Shown here: positions 61,865-64,000 of the stretch, piece by piece
Numbering within the stretch: the first letter of the stretch is position 1
Layout of the letters: each line of letters begins with the position of its first letter
From: CAYUCJ01 sp049282265
GTDB lineage: Bacteria; Desulfobacterota; DSM-4660; Desulfatiglandales; Desulfatiglandaceae
Assembly: GCA_049282265.1 (NCBI GenBank)
Contig: JBAPTR010000199.1
Location: 1-64,000, forward strand
Length of the DNA: 64,000 bases
Direction: 5' to 3'
Position numbers and translations under genes: made by a program
The notes under the pieces: generated by a model
The model's database searches: none
The model's input: the letters and a program-made list of their open reading frames with translations, nothing else
What the model was told of the DNA's origin: nothing

Positions 61865-62713
61865 CTAAACGCTGCCCACCAAAGATTCCACCTCATGAAG
61901 CTTTTCACCAAAAGAGGCCATCAATAACTGGATGTCGGTGTCCCTAAAATGCAGCTTCTCCATAACCTTTGGATGAAACCGATAGGCCAGGCCATCGGAT
62001 CCAACGCCTATTCCCATTATCATACACAAGGTATCCGCGACATAGACAACAGCGATTTCCATGTCTTCCTCATCCCATCCGCCGTCCAGATGGTGATTCC
62101 GTATGATATTAATCATTCTATCGCTGAAATTCCATTTCTCAGCAATCAATGCGCCTAGCTCGGCATGGTCAATGCCGATAACCTGTTTTTCACCTTCTCT
62201 GAAAGTAATATCCTGTTCTGTAATGATTTTCTCGATATGGTCGAAATAATTCCCCACATGCTCACTCAGAACGGTCTTTCCGATATCCTTCAGGAGAGAT
62301 GCCGTAAATACCAGATCTTTGTCCTTCAAATCCTTGGCATTTGCTATTTCTTTAGCCATGAAAGCGGAGACAACGGCATGCTTCCACAATTCGCCCGCCC
62401 TCAGGTCATATCCGTCCTGGGCCTGTTTCAGGTTCTCGTTGCCCAGATCCAGAAGCGCCATATCAACCACTTGGTTGATGCCCAGATAGGCGACTGCCTG
62501 ATGAATGGAATCCACCTTTCTGGAAAGTCCAAAGAACGGCGAATTGCACATTTTCAGCAAGTTTGCCGTCAGCGCGGAATCGTACTGAATAATATCAGCC
62601 AGATCGGAAGCGGAACTTAAAGGATCTTTGGCAACGGCCATGACCTTTTGGGTTACCTGCGGGATAGGCTTAATATTATCAATTCCTTTAATTATGGCTT
62701 CTATATTATTCAT
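61865..62713 (-). CDS. HDOD-domain signalling protein
   Basis: Protein of 282 residues with an HDOD domain (about 15-215): IKPIPQVTQKVMAVAKDP, CNSPFFGLSRKVDSIHQAVAYLGI, then HAELGALIAEKWNF and IRNHH. HDOD proteins resemble HD phosphohydrolases but usually lack catalytic metal sites; they relay or regulate signals, often in chemotaxis and motility. ATG 62713 overlaps the cheD stop (ATGA); the frame also extends to 62749. Its precise partner is unknown. Confidence 0.88.
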   Translation of the reverse strand: MNNIEAIIKGIDNIKPIPQVTQKVMAVAKDPLSSASDLADIIQYDSALTANLLKMCNSPFFGLSRKVDSIHQAVAYLGINQVVDMALLDLGNENLKQAQDGYDLRAGELWKHAVVSAFMAKEIANAKDLKDKDLVFTASLLKDIGKTVLSEHVGNYFDHIEKIITEQDITFREGEKQVIGIDHAELGALIAEKWNFSDRMINIIRNHHLDGGWDEEDMEIAVVYVADTLCMIMGIGVGSDGLAYRFHPKVMEKLHFRDTDIQLLMASFGEKLHEVESLVGSV

Positions 62714-63189
62714 ATCTTTATGAATTGCTGGCCTGATACTTTGAGCCAACTCACTCCGTCTTGGACCTGAAGTTTAATGGTCCTATTAACGTTCCCCCCG
62801 ACCTCCTCATAATCAATCATAACCTTGTTTTTCCAGAAAATCTTTCTCAAGGCCATATGGTTTCTCTTGCCGATATTGAAAAAGCCTTTCTGATCCAGGA
62901 CCTGGGCGCCTCCTACCACAATGACTTTCATTCTCTGTTTTACCGCGCCCAGCTTATATGCCGCTTTGAACAGGTTGGGAATGCCCGTATCGGCAAACAT
63001 GTAAGGGTTTTTTTGGGCCTTTCCTTTGTCTAGATTGGAGTCCGGTAGCATATAGTGCAGCAACCCTCCAACCTTGGCAACAGGATCGTAAATCGAAACC
63101 CCTATACAGGACCCTAATGAGTAGGTGATCAGGACGGAATCGATGTCGTGGCTCACCTTCATATCAGAAACGCCTACAATGATATTCAC
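62710..63189 (-). CDS. cheD: Chemoreceptor glutamine deamidase CheD
   Basis: Deamidates receptor glutamines and, in CheC/CheD systems, is controlled by the phosphatase. The cysteine-protease-like triad is Cys28 (LGSCIGVSIYD), His45 (GGLLHYMLP) and Thr22, each one residue off the Thermotoga numbering (Cys27, His44, Thr21). VIVVGGAQVLD and DYEEVGGNVNRTIKLQV follow in the usual order. Length 159 is typical. It shares ATGA with the HDOD gene. Confidence 0.94.
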   Translation of the reverse strand: MNIIVGVSDMKVSHDIDSVLITYSLGSCIGVSIYDPVAKVGGLLHYMLPDSNLDKGKAQKNPYMFADTGIPNLFKAAYKLGAVKQRMKVIVVGGAQVLDQKGFFNIGKRNHMALRKIFWKNKVMIDYEEVGGNVNRTIKLQVQDGVSWLKVSGQQFIKI

Positions 63190-63210
63190 TTAAATCCCTT
63201 CCAGTTTCGT

Positions 63211-64000
63211 TCAATAGTCTTCCCGGGCAATTTCGAACAACCCGGCGACGTCAAGAATAAGCCCAACCCTGCCGTCTCCCATAATGGCGCCCCCCGCAAG
63301 CCCTCTGATATGTTTGAGGTTTTCGCCAAGGCTTTTGATGACCACTTCTTCCTTTCCCAGAAGTTCATCAAGCAAGAGACACATCTGATACTTTTCGTGT
63401 TCTACCGCAACAACGAGTCCTTCCCAGGGGTTTTGGTATTTCCCTTTGGTGCCCACAATCCTGTCAAGCCTGATAAGGGGAATGAGTTTTCCCCTTACCA
63501 AGACCATCTCCCCTTTTCCCTTCACAGTGGAATACTGGGCCTTTTCCGGCCTGAAGGACTCCAAAATAGCCAGCGCGGGGATAATGTAACGTTCCTCCCC
63601 GACCTTGACCACCATCCCTTCAATAATGGCGAGGGTCAAGGGCAAGTTGATGGTGAAAATGGAGCCCTGGCCCGGAGTACTGTTGATCTCAACCCTTCCC
63701 CTGAGTTTCTCGATCGCTTTCTTGACCACATCCATTCCCACTCCGCGACCGGAAACTTCGGTTACCTCCCTGGCCGTTGAAAACCCCGGTTGAAAAATCA
63801 AATTGTAGATTTCGGAATCACTCAGATCGGCCTCATCCGTGACCATTTTATTCGCTTTCGCCTTTTCAAGGATCCTCTCCCTGTCCAACCCCTTTCCATC
63901 GTCCGAGATCTCAATAATTACATTCCCTCCACGATGATAGGCCTGGAGTTGTAACGAACCATTGGCAGGTTTCCCGTTTGCCTCTCTGGTTTGAGGCTCC
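63211..64000 (-). CDS. cheA: Chemotaxis histidine kinase CheA, C-terminal part (cut by window edge)
   Basis: Kinase of the chemotaxis system; only the last 263 or so codons are inside the window and the frame is open to base 64000. Visible are the ATPase G1 box (VIIEISDDGKGLD), G2 region (EVSGRGVGMDVVKKAIEKLRG), GSIFTINLPLTLAIIEGMVV, and then the whole CheW-like regulatory domain (ILESFRPEKAQY to the end, with LIPLIRLDRIVG). The His phosphotransfer and dimerisation domains must lie beyond the edge. cheD follows 21 bases downstream. Confidence 0.94.
   Translation of the reverse strand, partial: EPQTREANGKPANGSLQLQAYHRGGNVIIEISDDGKGLDRERILEKAKANKMVTDEADLSDSEIYNLIFQPGFSTAREVTEVSGRGVGMDVVKKAIEKLRGRVEINSTPGQGSIFTINLPLTLAIIEGMVVKVGEERYIIPALAILESFRPEKAQYSTVKGKGEMVLVRGKLIPLIRLDRIVGTKGKYQNPWEGLVVAVEHEKYQMCLLLDELLGKEEVVIKSLGENLKHIRGLAGGAIMGDGRVGLILDVAGLFEIAREDY

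Overview
The window reads as a chromosome segment of a Gram-negative, motile bacterium, most likely a deltaproteobacterium (Desulfobacterota). This is inference from gene content: LpxI rather than LpxH for lipid A, a DUF4390 gene beside an NtrY-type kinase, a large BamA with an extra N-terminal domain, a liv amino-acid importer beside acetoacetyl-CoA synthetase, and a CheX/CheD/HDOD chemotaxis cluster. No rRNA, tRNA, CRISPR array or transposase was found.

Layout. 1-5018 (+): a methanogen-type thymidylate synthase homologue, rlmN, hisI-hisG, an aminotransferase and the GTPase gene engB. 5342-18713 (-): one long envelope operon read lysS, lolC/E, lolD, bamA, skp, lpxD, fabZ, lpxA, lpxI, a Gfo/Idh oxidoreductase, lpxB, ntrX. 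19268-24460: livK (+) convergent with livGFHM (-). 24836-26791 (+): acetoacetyl-CoA synthetase. 27165-42177 (+): a surface-polysaccharide locus with an unknown protein, Trm112-like protein, late acyltransferase, polysaccharide deacetylase, GT4 and GT9 glycosyltransferases, an O-antigen ligase-like membrane protein, four related tandem GT4 genes, an asnB-like amidotransferase and a sulfotransferase. 42161-48119 (-): DUF4390, ntrY, waaA, lpxK, gmhB. 48413-49342 (-): lpxC. Then mltA (+), glyQS (-), pcm (+), two response regulators (one HD-GYP), a PilZ protein and a degenerate histidine kinase (+). 58943-64000 (-): cheA (cut by the window edge), cheD, an HDOD protein, cheY, cheX, cheB and an unknown protein.

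How the genes fit together. Nearly the whole lipid A-Kdo route is present (LpxA, C, D, I, B, K, WaaA and a late acyltransferase), together with outer-membrane assembly (BamA, Skp, LolCD), heptose supply (GmhB), core/O-chain glycosyltransferases and a ligase-like protein. The two halves of a probable NtrY/NtrX two-component pair lie 40 kb apart, each inside an envelope operon. The liv importer and acetoacetyl-CoA synthetase face each other across a divergent promoter region, which would suit use of branched-chain amino acids.

The most unusual signals are non-coding. One dispersed element of about 300-330 bp (family A) abuts gene 3' ends and supplies their stop codons. A second element of 130-230 bp (family B) has long inverted termini. 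Both show base-pair changes between copies that preserve pairing. In the glycosyltransferase array, two neighbouring genes share a 91-bp perfectly identical block, and one paralogue appears to start with the rare codon AUU. Start codons, promoters and folds were read by eye; no database search or folding program was run.
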